A DNA stretch of 64,000 nucleotides from Hyphomicrobiales bacterium (GTDB lineage Bacteria > Pseudomonadota > Alphaproteobacteria > Rhizobiales > Rhizobiaceae): positions 1 through 64,000 of the forward strand of contig UCMT01000052.1 in NCBI GenBank assembly GCA_900473795.1, given 5' to 3'. Position numbers and translations under genes: made by a program. The notes under the pieces are model-generated. The model searched no databases. It saw only the letters and a program-made list of their open reading frames with translations, and was not told the origin of the DNA. Each line of letters begins with the position of its first letter. Positions within the stretch are counted from its first letter, which is position 1. Shown here piece by piece: positions 16,450-26,800 of the stretch.

Positions 16450-18270
16450 TCAGTATCCGGCTTTCACCAGGCCTTCCCGATACATCTCTTTCTGCCATGG
16501 TTCCCTGATCGGCACGACAGCGAGCCATTTTTGTAAATCAAATTGAGGATTAGCCATTCTGTCCTTGCGGCGATAATGATGTGCACGTTTGCTGTCGCCA
16601 AGCATTGCGCAGCTTGCAGCCAACAGTCGGTAAGCTGACGCCTGATTGGACATGCTCTGGATCCGCGAGATCGCCTTGTCGAATGCACCGACGAAATAAC
16701 TCGCGCCCGCGGCGCACCAAAAATATTCATCGGGCCCAAGCGGGTTCAGTGCGATGGCCTTCTCAATTTTTTCCAAGCCATCTTTTGGGCGCGATGCATG
16801 AATAAGCGAGTCGGCGAAGCTATAGATCGCATCCGCGTAATGAGGGCTCAACTCTTCGGCGCGGGCGAGCGCATCGAGGCTTTCATCAAGCTCTCCCAAG
16901 TAAAGCTTCGCCATGCCAAGCTCTTTGTAGCCGTAGGCGATTTCAGGATTGCGTGTGATTGCAAAACGAGCGCTTTCCTCTGCTTTCCGCAGCAACTCCG
17001 GATCGCCCCGGGCAGTGAGAACCCATTCGATGGAATAGGTTTTGGCAAGGCCGCTATACGCATGAGAGAAGTTGGCATTCTGCTGCAGCGCCTCGCGGAA
17101 TGTCTTTCGGGCGCCGCGCACCGATGGAAGCGTAAGTCGGCTCATTTGTTGGACGCCGAGAAGATATCTCTGATAGGCGCCAGGATGGTGTTCGTAGTCA
17201 CTGAGGGCGCGCTCATTGCGCTTCAACTCGGCGAGAATTCGATCTGTGACAATCTCCGCCATCGCCTTCCGATGCGATGACAAAAGCCCACGCGCGATTT
17301 CGAAGCGATCAGCATAGATCACGTTGTCCGAGGGGACAAAAATGATTTGAACGAAGAGACCGTCGCCCGTCAACTTGGTATCGACCACGTAGGAAATCTG
17401 GTGCTTTTCGAGGAGCAAAAGCTTCTCATCGCTTGCCCGGATACGTTCCGCTGTATAGGGCGCGACGATTGATAAGCCACGCAAGGCACAAAGGCCTATC
17501 GCCACATCGTCAATCAATGCGCTCGCTGTGGGAAGATCCAGACCCGATGTATGAACTCCAGTGGGCGGCAGGAGCGCAACACGCGGCAACTTCGGCGATT
17601 GGAAAGCGCTTTCGATACCGCCAGCTGCTATCTGTGTCGCGCCGACCGGCGTGCTTTCCCTACCGACCATGCGAGCGACAGCGGTCACTTTGGGGGTCAT
17701 CGAAAGGGTGTCTCGCACCAGCTGATCGTCTGGAAAGCGCTCCAGGATGTAGAACGCTGCTTGTCGTGCCGCTGCGAGCTCCGTAGCGGTCGATGCCTGG
17801 GCAGACGTTTCAAGAAGCCGAGCACGCATCAGTTCGAGTTGTTTCCGGCGTTGTTCCTTCAACCAGCGCCCAGACACCCCTTCGGTCTCGTGGATATCGG
17901 CAAGAAACGTGCGATTGATCAAATCGACGAGAGATGACAACGGCGTTTCTGTTGGGTGCATCACGCCCAACACATCTGCGTCACAGACGAAAAGGTCACG
18001 ATTGAGGGAAACGTGTGTCGGCGAAAATGTCAGCAACGACCCATGGGCAACCCGCAGACGCGAAATCAACTTCCTCAGATTCGTGAATGCATTTGCACGG
18101 TCGTCGTGGCCCCACAGGAATTCGGCCGCCTCCTCGCGGCTGATTTCAGGGAATGCGCTCGTAGCCAGATAGGCAACAAGCAACAGTCCTTTGCGAGGAT
18201 ATTTGCACTCCCGCCCCGCAGCATCGAGTAGGCGCAAGCTACCAAAGGTCTGCAGAAACACGCCGCTCAC
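16450..18270 (-). CDS. BTAD/SARP-like regulator with TolB-like and TPR regions
   Basis: A 606-aa regulator. Residues 1 to about 95 form a winged-helix OmpR/SARP DNA-binding domain (YPRKGLLLVAYLATSAFPEI, then NAFTNLRKLISRLRV). About 95-200 is a bacterial transcriptional activator domain. About 230-350 resembles the TolB-like segment of CadC/adenylate-cyclase-type regulators (TASALIDDVAIGLCALRGLS; ISYVVDTKLTGDGLFVQIIF). About 375-570 contains TPR repeats. The start is a GTG overlapping the stop of the XRE gene as GTGA. It sits 24 bases before the 71-aa peptide gene on the same strand and is probably the pathway activator of the YcaO-TfuA locus. Confidence 0.82.
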   Translation of the reverse strand: MSGVFLQTFGSLRLLDAAGRECKYPRKGLLLVAYLATSAFPEISREEAAEFLWGHDDRANAFTNLRKLISRLRVAHGSLLTFSPTHVSLNRDLFVCDADVLGVMHPTETPLSSLVDLINRTFLADIHETEGVSGRWLKEQRRKQLELMRARLLETSAQASTATELAAARQAAFYILERFPDDQLVRDTLSMTPKVTAVARMVGRESTPVGATQIAAGGIESAFQSPKLPRVALLPPTGVHTSGLDLPTASALIDDVAIGLCALRGLSIVAPYTAERIRASDEKLLLLEKHQISYVVDTKLTGDGLFVQIIFVPSDNVIYADRFEIARGLLSSHRKAMAEIVTDRILAELKRNERALSDYEHHPGAYQRYLLGVQQMSRLTLPSVRGARKTFREALQQNANFSHAYSGLAKTYSIEWVLTARGDPELLRKAEESARFAITRNPEIAYGYKELGMAKLYLGELDESLDALARAEELSPHYADAIYSFADSLIHASRPKDGLEKIEKAIALNPLGPDEYFWCAAGASYFVGAFDKAISRIQSMSNQASAYRLLAASCAMLGDSKRAHHYRRKDRMANPQFDLQKWLAVVPIREPWQKEMYREGLVKAGY

Positions 18271-18701
18271 CGAAGGGAAGGTGAATGGGGCTCCGCGTCG
18301 TCAATATGAACGCCGGGATCATCGACCTCCGCCAGCGCCTTGGTCAGTGTGATGATGGTCTGGCGAACCTTCTTGCTTTTGATCGACGTGAAGGCCCGGT
18401 TAAGCGTCACTCCATCGCGGGACAACAGGAATGTGCCAATCTCGTCAACTTCTTGCAGATCCGCCGCCGGCACCTGCTGATCCTGGAAGAAGTAGGTGAC
18501 CGGAACGCCTAGAACTCCCGCTGCAGCCTGTAATTTGCTCGCGCTGATCCGGTTAGTACCCTTTTCATACTTCTGGATCTGCTGGAAAGTGATGCCCAGG
18601 TGATCCCCGAGCTTTTCCTGGCTCAGTCCCAACACAAGACGGCGCGACCTCAGACGATTGCCGACGTGAATATCGATTTGGTGCGGCGTGGCTTTTGTCA
18701 T
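18267..18701 (-). CDS. XRE-family transcriptional regulator
   Basis: A 144-aa DNA-binding protein. The helix-turn-helix covers about residues 14-70 (LRSRRLVLGLSQEKLGDHLG, then ITFQQIQKYEKGTNRI), followed by LQAAAGVLGVPVTYFF. This is the layout of the small rhizobial XRE regulators. The rest is a helical tail with no sensory domain that I recognise. The ATG at 18701 follows GAGGGAGCAAGGG and is preferred over one ten codons upstream. It is the first gene of the operon leading through the BTAD regulator into the peptide-YcaO-TfuA genes and likely controls it. Confidence 0.88.
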   Translation of the reverse strand: MTKATPHQIDIHVGNRLRSRRLVLGLSQEKLGDHLGITFQQIQKYEKGTNRISASKLQAAAGVLGVPVTYFFQDQQVPAADLQEVDEIGTFLLSRDGVTLNRAFTSIKSKKVRQTIITLTKALAEVDDPGVHIDDAEPHSPSLR

Positions 18702-18785
18702 CCCTTGCTCCCTCGAATGGCGAGTATTCAATCATGCGTTGATTAGCACCATGACAATTTCCTTGCAAAATGCAACAACTGCTCG

Positions 18786-19250
18786 GCCCTCACAGAAGAT
18801 GAAGATGTCGTGCAGGCCACCTATGTTCATGCCCTTAAAAACCTCGCCATGTTCCGCGGCGAAGCGCGCTTCTGTCGACGGTGTTTGACCAGAATTGCAC
18901 TCACGCTGGGACGCGTCCCCCGCCGTGTGAATACCACCGGACGCGATAGTCGACATGGACACCAAGCCGAGGGGCGGCGCGGTCTTCCCGTTGCCATCGT
19001 CGCTATCCATGAACCACCCGGAAGCCGAACTGGCCCGGACCGAGGCCCATCTCCTCGAAAGCCAGTCGATAGCCTTCTGGATGACTTTCGCACTGCTTTG
19101 AACATCAGGCCCGAGACAGTAAAGACCCACCTGCATCGGGCAAGGAAGCGGCCCCAGCGAAAGCCAGCAACCTTCTCGGTTCTCTTTCCCTTCGAGGGCG
19201 CCCGATGGGCATCCATGGCGGAACGCGTAGTCGGGGCGCTTCACAGACGA
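18786..19250 (+). pseudogene. Degraded ECF sigma-70 factor
   Basis: The plus strand shows pieces of an ECF sigma factor in order but in disrupted frames. The region-2 piece reads ALTEDEDVVQATYVHALKNL, then AMFRGEARF and a shortened LTRIALTLGRVPRR where the family has a longer stretch. The region-4.2 piece is RPETVKTHLHRARKRPQRK, followed by the typical tail PFEGARWASMAERVVGAL. No start codon or region-2 N-terminus precedes it, and the linker between the regions is out of frame. No intact copy and no anti-sigma gene is visible nearby. Confidence 0.75.
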
Positions 19251-19464
19251 TGGCAAGCTCTGCCGCTCCATTCCTCACCAGGATTTGAGGGCCTTGGCCC
19301 GGGACCTCTCACTCAGTCTTTGCCCGCATATAGAAATCTTTATCTCTTTCCGTTTTTTGCCGAATGGATTTTAAATGCGGAGCAGCCGTATCATCCTGTC
19401 ATTCGAAACGGCTACCGGCCACAACGCGAAGGGTTCGTTGGTGTGTCGGGTAGGAGTAAAACTC

Positions 19465-20334
19465 ATGACAGCCGCTGAATCAAAGCTGCGACATGACATC
19501 GGGCCAAGCCCGGATGCAGATCCGCTTTTGGGCTCTCCACCATTGAAGGCTTCGGCTCTGGTGGGTTACCTTGCTTCGTTTGCAATGACGATCGTCGCAA
19601 CGGTCGTGGCAGTTGGTATCGACAGCGGTGTAACGATCCCCAACCTCTCCCTCGTCTTTGTCGTGCCGGTGATTGTCGCGGGCATTTTCTTCGGCTTGGG
19701 GGCCTCCCTTTGCGCGGCGTTACTTGGTGCCCTCGCCTACAATTTCTTCCTGATTGAGCCTCGCTATACACTCGCCGTCAACGACGCAGCAAACATATGG
19801 GCGATCGGGCTGCTTTTTCTCGTCGGACTTGTCGTGAGCAGCATTGCCTACACGTCGCGGCGGAGGGCGACTGAGGCAGCGCGCCTGAGAAAGCAGGCGA
19901 CTCTGCTGCGAGAGTACAGCCGCGACATCCTGACTGCCGACAATCCGGCGACGATTGTCTCCATCACCTCCCTCGCTCTTGCCGCACTGTTCCACGTTCC
20001 CGTTGTCGTGATGGTCGTCGCCGAGAACGAGGTGGTTTCCGTCGACAGTGTGGGCGGCGTCGAGCCTGGGGAGGCGGAATTTGAGGCGGCGCGCTCGGCG
20101 TTGGCGATGGGAGCTGTCGCGCGCGCCGGGACATATCCATCCCTGGACTCGCGTTTTGACTTTTGGCCAGTCGTAGGAGCGGCCGGCCGGTGCGCCGTCA
20201 TTGGACTCGCATTCGATCCAGACGGACGACCTTTGTCACCAGATATCGTGGTCGACATCGTTGGAAGTGTCTTGGCGCTAGCGATGAGCGACCCGCAACA
20301 CCGGGTTGGCCGCGAGGCTCGGCCTGCTCGTTGA
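19465..20334 (+). CDS. Orphan DUF4118 membrane protein (KdpD-like sensor region, no kinase)
   Basis: A 289-aa inner-membrane protein starting at the ATG at 19465, with TAGGAG before it; an upstream extension in frame lacks family character. Four helices (about residues 33-130: VGYLASFAMTIVATVVAVGI, LSLVFVVPVIVAGIFFGLGA, LCAALLGALAYNFFLIEPRY, WAIGLLFLVGLVVSSIAYTS) match the DUF4118 module of the KdpD osmosensor kinase, including its YNFFLIEP motif. A GAF-like cytosolic region follows and ends without histidine kinase domains. The potassium transporter gene kup lies 1.1 kb away on the other strand. A role linked to potassium is attractive but unproven. Confidence 0.82.
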   Translation: MTAAESKLRHDIGPSPDADPLLGSPPLKASALVGYLASFAMTIVATVVAVGIDSGVTIPNLSLVFVVPVIVAGIFFGLGASLCAALLGALAYNFFLIEPRYTLAVNDAANIWAIGLLFLVGLVVSSIAYTSRRRATEAARLRKQATLLREYSRDILTADNPATIVSITSLALAALFHVPVVVMVVAENEVVSVDSVGGVEPGEAEFEAARSALAMGAVARAGTYPSLDSRFDFWPVVGAAGRCAVIGLAFDPDGRPLSPDIVVDIVGSVLALAMSDPQHRVGREARPAR

Positions 20335-20546
20335 ACCAGGGTACGGCGGGTCATCCAAGTGAGACGCCGCTTGGGGACGCGCGTTGCCGCCAAACCGCGT
20401 CCGCTTCGCGCCAGATTGTAACATTCGCCGATGTCCCCAGATGCCCCAGAAGCAGCCACCGGGAGGGTTTTGGTTCTCCACCTTCCCTTTGTCACCCCTT
20501 GCGTTTATAGCTCGCCGCCCATTCGGATAGAGCACGGAGGTTGAAC

Positions 20547-21332
20547 ATGGACGCGAGCGATGTCGCCGCCCATTGGGAGAGCAATGCAGAAATCTGGACG
20601 ATCTATAGCCGGGCAGGTTACGATAAATATCGCGACGCGCTGAACACCCCGGCCTTTCTGGAGCTGCTGCCCTCGGTCGCTGGACTTACAGGGCTAGACC
20701 TCGGCTGCGGCGAGGGCACCAACACCCGCGCGGTCGCGCGCCTCGGCGCCCGCATGACAGGGCTGGATATCGCGCCCACCTTCATCCGCTATGCTCGCGA
20801 GACCGAGGCGCAGGACCCGCTGGGCATAGACTACGTGCTCGGCGACGGCCAGAGCATCGACGTCCCAGAAGCCAGTTTCGACTTCGTAACAGCCTTCATG
20901 TCGATGATGGACATGGCCGACCAGCGTCAGGTGCTCATGGGTATCCACCGCATCCTCAAGCCCGGCGGCTTCCTACAGTTTTCGGTCCTGCATCCGTGTT
21001 TCGTGCCGCCAACACGCAGGAATATACGCGACCAGAATGGCGAGGCCGTCGCGGTTCAGGTCGCAGATTATTTTGATGAGACCGACGGACGTATCGAGCG
21101 CTGGCTTTTTTCCGAGATTCCCGCCGAGGAGCGGGCAAGGCTAACGCCGTTTTCGGTGCCGCGTTTCCATCGGACGCTGACGAGCTGGGTGTCTATGATT
21201 GTCGAGGCAGGGTTGATGATCGAGGCATTTGGCGAGCCGATGGCTTCCCAAGAGGTAGCCCTCGCCGAGCCGGTAGTCGCCGATACCCGCGTCGCCCCAA
21301 TTTTCCTGCATATCAGGGTACGCAAGACGTGA
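20547..21332 (+). CDS. Class I SAM-dependent methyltransferase
   Basis: A 261-aa methyltransferase starting at the ATG at 20547, six bases after GGAGG. Motif I is GLDLGCGEGTNT (about residues 48-59), the acidic end of strand 2 is MTGLDIAP, and the later motifs read VLGDGQSIDVPEASFDFVTA and RILKPGGFLQFSVLHPCF. The C-terminal part continues with the family-typical FHRTLTSWVSMIVEAGLMIE. It resembles unassigned UbiE/type-11 methyltransferases. No neighbouring biosynthetic gene points to a substrate, so small molecule versus lipid cannot be decided. Confidence 0.9.
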   Translation: MDASDVAAHWESNAEIWTIYSRAGYDKYRDALNTPAFLELLPSVAGLTGLDLGCGEGTNTRAVARLGARMTGLDIAPTFIRYARETEAQDPLGIDYVLGDGQSIDVPEASFDFVTAFMSMMDMADQRQVLMGIHRILKPGGFLQFSVLHPCFVPPTRRNIRDQNGEAVAVQVADYFDETDGRIERWLFSEIPAEERARLTPFSVPRFHRTLTSWVSMIVEAGLMIEAFGEPMASQEVALAEPVVADTRVAPIFLHIRVRKT

Positions 21333-21453
21333 CCGATCACAGAGCAGCCGCATTGCCTGCGGCGGTTGGGTCAGTCTTGGAGAGCGAGCCGGCTGAGAGC
21401 CGCCAATGGGCCGAGGCTGTCACCGGTGGCAGTTGCTGGCTGACTTCGTGAAC

Positions 21454-23355
21454 TCAGATAGCGACCTGTTCACCGATCTCGACGACACGGTTGGCGGGAA
21501 GGCTGAAATACGCCGGAGGGTCGATCCCCAATCCGGAAAGCGCGATGTAAAGCTTGTCTTGCCAGCCCGGCAATCCCGAATTGGGCTTGCTGACCAGAGT
21601 CCGCCGGCCGAGATAAAACGATGTCTGCATGATTTCGAATTTGAGTCCGGCTTTCTTGCACAGCGCAAGCGCCTTGGAGACGTTGGGTTCATCCATGAAG
21701 CCGAAGTAGATTTCAATCCGCACGAAACGCTCCGACAGCTTTGTAATTGCGACGCGGTTGGCCTCCGGCACATATGGCTGTTCCGCGGTCTTGACCGTCA
21801 GGATAACGTTCTTCTCATGGAGCACATGGTTGTGCTTGATGTTGTGCAAAAGGACGGCCGGGGTCTTGTCCCCGACGCTGGTCAGGAAAACGGCGGTTCC
21901 AGGCACCCGCACGGGTGCATGCTCCGACTCCTTTTCAATCGAGCGAATGAAAGCATCGAGCGGAATATCGTGTCGCGCCGTCTTCTCGCGCAAAAGCTGT
22001 GACCCCCGCGTCCAGGTCCACATGATCAGCATGATGGCGATCGCCAACAGGATCGGCACCCAGCCGCCATCGTGGATTTTAAGAAGGTTGGCACCAAGGA
22101 ATACGGTTTCCAGCAAGAGCAACGGCACAAGCGTCACCCCGGACATGATTGCTGACCATCCCCAAACGGAACGGAGGAACTGGAACGCCATCAGCGTCGT
22201 AACGACCATCGCGCCTGTGACCGAGATCCCGTAGGCCGTCGCAAGCGATTCCGAATCGCCGAACGTGAAGATCAGGACCAGCACGCCAACGAACAACAGG
22301 GTGTTCACCGCCGGCACATAAATCTGCCCGGTGTTGGTCTCCGATGTGAACGCAACCAGCAAACGTGGAAGAAACCCGAGATGCACGGCCTGACGGGCCA
22401 GTGAGAAAGCGCCGGTGATCACAGCCTGGCTTGCGATGATGGTGGCGGCAGTGGCAAGCAGAACGATCGGAAGAAGCGCCCAGTCCGGATACATCAGATA
22501 GAACGGGTTCGTGGCGGCTTCCGGATGCGCCAGCACAAATGCGCCTTGACCGAGATAGTTCAGGACCAAAGAGGGGAAAACGAGGATGAACCAGGCGACC
22601 TGAATCGGCTTCCTGCCGAAATGACCGAGATCCGCGTAGAGTGCCTCGGCGCCAGTCACGGTGAGGAAAACCGCACCAAGCACAATGAGCCCGACGAAGC
22701 CCGCATGGGTGATAAACCAAACCGCGTTCACAGGGTTGAGGGCCTGAAGAATAGTGAAATCGTCACCAATATGCAGAAGGCCGCCCCAAGCCATCGCGAG
22801 AAACCAAACCACGGTGATCGGCCCAAAGAAGTTGGAAACGGCCGCCGTGCCACGCGACTGTACCGCAAACAGCAAGACCATGATCACAGCCGAGATCGGC
22901 AGCACGTAGCTATCCAGAGCAGGCGTGACGAGCTTCAGCCCTTCGACGGCGGACATGACCGAAAGGGCCGGCGTTATCATGGCATCGCCGATGAAGAGCG
23001 CCGCTCCGATGAGACCGGCGAAGAAGAGCACCGGCATATATCGGCCGGTCTTCTTCATCAGCAGCGCCAGCAGCGACAGCGTCCCGCCCTCGCCATCATT
23101 GTCGGCGCGCAACAGAAAAAGCACGTACTTGAAGGTAACGATGATCGTGAGCGTCCAGACCATCAGCGAGATCAAGCCAATGACTTCGTCCTGTGTCACG
23201 CCGTCATGGGCGAAAGGTCGCAGCGCCTCGCGGAAGGCATAAAGCGGGCTGGTGCCGATGTCACCGTAAACCACTCCGATGGAGCCGAGCAGAAGGACGA
23301 GGAACTTCTGCGTGCCGGCCTGTTCGACGGTGACGTTTTGTGAAGACGAGATCAT
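21454..23355 (-). CDS. kup: Low-affinity potassium uptake transporter
   Basis: A 633-aa Kup/HAK/KT transporter, proton-coupled potassium uptake across the inner membrane. The family N-terminus is clear ([20 protein letters not shown] followed by FREAL). About twelve transmembrane helices extend to residue 460, with the conserved blocks [34 protein letters not shown], and PGTAVFLTS in the cytosolic C-terminal domain. Length and motifs are full, so it should be functional. The ribosome-binding site is modest (AGAGG close to the ATG). A DUF4118 protein resembling the KdpD sensor region is encoded divergently nearby. Confidence 0.95.
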   Translation of the reverse strand: MISSSQNVTVEQAGTQKFLVLLLGSIGVVYGDIGTSPLYAFREALRPFAHDGVTQDEVIGLISLMVWTLTIIVTFKYVLFLLRADNDGEGGTLSLLALLMKKTGRYMPVLFFAGLIGAALFIGDAMITPALSVMSAVEGLKLVTPALDSYVLPISAVIMVLLFAVQSRGTAAVSNFFGPITVVWFLAMAWGGLLHIGDDFTILQALNPVNAVWFITHAGFVGLIVLGAVFLTVTGAEALYADLGHFGRKPIQVAWFILVFPSLVLNYLGQGAFVLAHPEAATNPFYLMYPDWALLPIVLLATAATIIASQAVITGAFSLARQAVHLGFLPRLLVAFTSETNTGQIYVPAVNTLLFVGVLVLIFTFGDSESLATAYGISVTGAMVVTTLMAFQFLRSVWGWSAIMSGVTLVPLLLLETVFLGANLLKIHDGGWVPILLAIAIMLIMWTWTRGSQLLREKTARHDIPLDAFIRSIEKESEHAPVRVPGTAVFLTSVGDKTPAVLLHNIKHNHVLHEKNVILTVKTAEQPYVPEANRVAITKLSERFVRIEIYFGFMDEPNVSKALALCKKAGLKFEIMQTSFYLGRRTLVSKPNSGLPGWQDKLYIALSGLGIDPPAYFSLPANRVVEIGEQVAI

Positions 23356-23650
23356 TTAGCCTCTGGCCCATAAATGCCTCTTGGAGGCGAATGACGGACT
23401 ATATGGACGATACTTCCCGCTACGGCAATTCCCCGCATCGCAACCATGTGCCGGTTTTTCTAGGGCGGTGGCCGATGTGATCGGCGGCTCCGGCAGGCGT
23501 TCTCGAAATCTGACGCGAGCGCGGGACGGTCAGTTGACCGTGGCCCGGACCGTCATTCCCTCCGAGGATGAAAGAACCACCGTCCAGACTGGATTCCCTG
23601 CAAATTCCATTCGCGTGGCCGTTTCCTTTTAGAATATTCGTTCTCACTAA
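23356..23650. other. Intergenic region upstream of kup
   Basis: About 300 bases that must contain the kup promoter on the minus strand. Nothing else is recognised. The AT-rich stretch at 23630-23670 adjoins the broken end of the substrate-binding protein gene and may mark a rearrangement point. Confidence 0.35.
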
Positions 23651-24529
23651 TACATAGATTATATAGCCTTAATTGGCAGGCGCGAAAAAGAGGGCGTATC
23701 AGACAATCCCGTTCTCGGACCAACCGACAAAACGCATCCGCCCGGCAAGACCAAGACCTTGGTCAATTATCCAGTTGTCGAAATCGGCGGCGCGGCGACG
23801 GCCGCAGTGCTCAACTCGATTGCCAGCGGCAACGATTTTGTCGCCGCCTATCCAAGCAACGGCATCAACAAGGAAGTGCAGAGCATTTTCTACGTCCTGG
23901 ACGACAGCCCCATCAAGTCGATCAAGGACCTCGCCGGAAAGACGATTGCCGTCAACACGCTGGGAGCACACCTCGACTATACGGTGCGTGAGGCCCTGCA
24001 TTCGGTCGGCTTGCCGCAAAATGCGGCCAAACTGGTGGTTGTTCCCGGGCCCCAGCTTGAACAGGTTTTGCGCTCCGGCCAGGTTGATATTTCCGCCTTT
24101 GGCTACTGGCAGACGACGTTCGAGGGTGTGGCTCGCAAGACGGGCGGGATCAGGAAGGTCTTCGGGGATACTGACGTGCTTGGCGATATTGCCGGTGGTT
24201 TTACCGTCCTGCGTCGCGACTGGATCAACGAGCACCCGGATGCGGCCAAACTCTTCGTCGAAAAGTCCGCAAAGGCTTTGGACTATGCACGGGAACATCC
24301 CGAAGAAACCAAGAAGGTCATCGCGAAGGTTTTGGCATCGAGGGGTGAAAACGCCGAGATTGCGCAATATTTCGCGGGGTATGGCGTGCGCGAAGGCGGT
24401 CTACCTGTCAAGCGTGACCTTCAGTTCTGGATTGACGTGCTCGTGCGCGAGGGCGCCTTGAAGGAAGGCCAGCTCAAGGCGGACGACATCCTTTTCGATC
24501 CCGCCAAGCTGGCGAGCGCTGGAAACTGA
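23651..24529 (+). pseudogene. ABC substrate-binding protein (SsuA/TauA-like), 5' end missing
   Basis: From about 23760 the frame encodes most of an aliphatic sulfonate/nitrate/taurine-type binding protein. NYPVVEIGGAATAAVLNSIA is followed by DLAGKTIAVNTLGAHLDYTV, VVPGPQLEQVLRSGQVDISA, and a C-terminal lobe ending VREGALKEGQLKADDILFDP. The expected signal peptide and first 60 or so residues are absent. Upstream the frame runs through unrelated codons to a stop at 23648-23650, with no ATG or GTG; only a TTG at 23759 could start it. Without a signal peptide the product cannot reach the periplasm, so I treat it as a 5'-truncated remnant. Confidence 0.72.
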
Positions 24530-24536
24530 GGCTGCG

Positions 24537-25307
24537 ATGAGAGACGTACAACCTGCACAGCGCGGAGAGGTCACCATACGCGACCTCTCCAAGTCGTTCT
24601 CGATCAACGGGCGCAATCTCAGCGTTCTGAGAAGTCTCAATCTTGATATCGGGAGTGGCGAGAGCCTTGCGATTGTCGGCGCCAGCGGTTCAGGCAAGAC
24701 GACCTTGCTGCGTATTCTCGCCGGTCTCGAGGAGGCCGACAGCGGCGGCGTTCTGATCGACGGCCAACCGATCGACGGGGTTGGAACAGAGCGGGCGGTC
24801 ATTTTCCAGGAACCGAGACTCCTGCCCTGGCTCAGCGTCCTTGGCAATGTCGCATTCCCACTCGAAATGCGGGGCATGCCGAAAATCGAGGCACGCAGGC
24901 TGGCGAAACGATACATTCAGCTCGTTGGCTTGGCTGAGTTCAGCGAGGCCCTGCCGGCGCAATTGTCGGGTGGGATGGCGCAACGCGTCGGCATTGCCCG
25001 CGCGCTGGCGGTCCAACCGGAAATTCTGCTGCTGGACGAGCCTTTCGGGGCACTTGACGCAATGACCAAGATCACCATGCAAGAAGAGCTGGCGCGGATC
25101 TGGCGGGAAGAAAACGTCACGATGATCCTCGTGACGCACGATCTGGAGGAGGCTGTTTACCTGGCCGGCCGAGTCCTGGTCCTGCCGAAGGAAAAGGGTG
25201 GCCGCATTCGGGATATTCGCATTGATCTGCTTCGCCCTCGCAATCGGAGCGAAAGCCGCTTCGTCAAGTTCCGGCAGGAGCTGCTTGCAGAATTCGGTCT
25301 GCATTGA
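24537..25307 (+). CDS. ABC transporter ATPase (SsuB/TauB type) without a permease
   Basis: A 256-aa ATPase with all catalytic motifs: Walker A GASGSGKTT, Q-loop IFQEPRLLPW, signature LSGGMAQR, Walker B ILLLDEPFGALDA and switch His in LVTHDLEEA. Sequence type and context match the ATPases of sulfonate, taurine or nitrate importers. It follows the truncated binding-protein gene by 7 bases. No permease gene is present on either side, so the importer is incomplete here. The ATPase could still serve a permease encoded elsewhere, but it more likely survives from a decayed operon. Confidence 0.88.
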   Translation: MRDVQPAQRGEVTIRDLSKSFSINGRNLSVLRSLNLDIGSGESLAIVGASGSGKTTLLRILAGLEEADSGGVLIDGQPIDGVGTERAVIFQEPRLLPWLSVLGNVAFPLEMRGMPKIEARRLAKRYIQLVGLAEFSEALPAQLSGGMAQRVGIARALAVQPEILLLDEPFGALDAMTKITMQEELARIWREENVTMILVTHDLEEAVYLAGRVLVLPKEKGGRIRDIRIDLLRPRNRSESRFVKFRQELLAEFGLH

Positions 25308-25615
25308 CGTATCTAGGATGTGGCGGGCACTCGTATCGATTTGAGGTTGTCGCGGTAGAGCAAGAATGTGGCTTCGCCTCGCGCTGACAACCCGCCGTCT
25401 CGCCGCGGCGAAACCTCCCCTTGCGGCCTTCACCCGGGTGTCAGACCTATCCCTGTACACGCGCGCGCCAATGATGCGGGGCGTGCCTGCGTCGCCTGCA
25501 TCTCCTCGGAAGGCTCCTGAGGATGCTGCCCGCCATCGCACGGGGTACGCTCTCGATAGATGGGGCGGCATGCTCGTGAGGTTGGGGCCGAAAGCGAGGT
25601 GGATCCTTCCGCCTC
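25308..25615. other. Intergenic region, nothing recognised
   Basis: About 310 bases between two convergent units (the ABC ATPase gene and the nrd remnant). A plus-strand frame is open here but lacks a plausible start and family resemblance. Confidence 0.4.
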
Positions 25616-26345
<730 letters not shown>

Positions 26346-26446
26346 GATATCCTCGTTGGGTCTTGAATTCTGGCCGCAGAAAAGGTTTCGGACTTCGCTT
26401 GTCGAAGCTCGAACAATGGGTTGAAAATGGGAAATGTCAGGGGTCA

Positions 26447-26466
26447 GGCGTTCGTGGACGAACGCC
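26447..26466 (-). promoter_or_regulatory. Hairpin in the nrdH leader
   Basis: A perfect 8-bp stem (GGCGTTCG and CGAACGCC) with a 4-base loop lies between the cobalamin riboswitch and the nrdH start. It may be part of the expression platform; no T-tract follows. Confidence 0.4.
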
Positions 26467-26607
26467 TTCGCTTCAACGCAGGACCATGTAAAATACTATC
26501 GCGCATGCCTTCACCCCGAAGCGTTCGACGGAATTTTGGCAGGAAACATGAAAGGGCGAACTTGCCTTCACGCGACCTTCCGGACACCCCGCCCGTGGAC
26601 TTTTCGT

Positions 26608-26800
26608 TACGAGGCAGGTCTCCTGGCTCGCGGGTCGTCGCATCCGTCCTCACCTTCCCGAAACGTCATGCTTCAGTGGTTTTACAGTGGACAGATGCTC
26701 GCCGCTTACAGTTGCGGGGGCAGCTCCGGCATTGTTCGGCCTGTCGGCCTCGCGCACCGTATTCCCGTCTTAGCTTCTGACCCCCAAAAGGGAATCAAAA
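26608..26800 (-). promoter_or_regulatory. Cobalamin (AdoCbl) riboswitch upstream of nrdH
   Basis: On the minus strand the hallmark segments appear in order. GCTGCCCCCGCAACTGTAAG forms the conserved core, and the B12 box with GCGAGCCAGGAGACCTGCC lies about 90 bases further. The expected 5' elements (GACGGGAATACGGTGCG) stand before the core. Such riboswitches repress B12-independent enzymes when cobalamin is present. Here that would mean shutting off the class Ib reductase when the B12-dependent class II enzyme can work. The aptamer looks intact although the operon it controls has lost nrdE and most of nrdF. Confidence 0.93.

Noticed and set aside
18810-19478. Single 222-aa protein covering the sigma-factor remnant
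   Set aside because: The frame includes recognisable sigma pieces only at its ends, and the middle is out of frame with the family, so it is a pseudogene.
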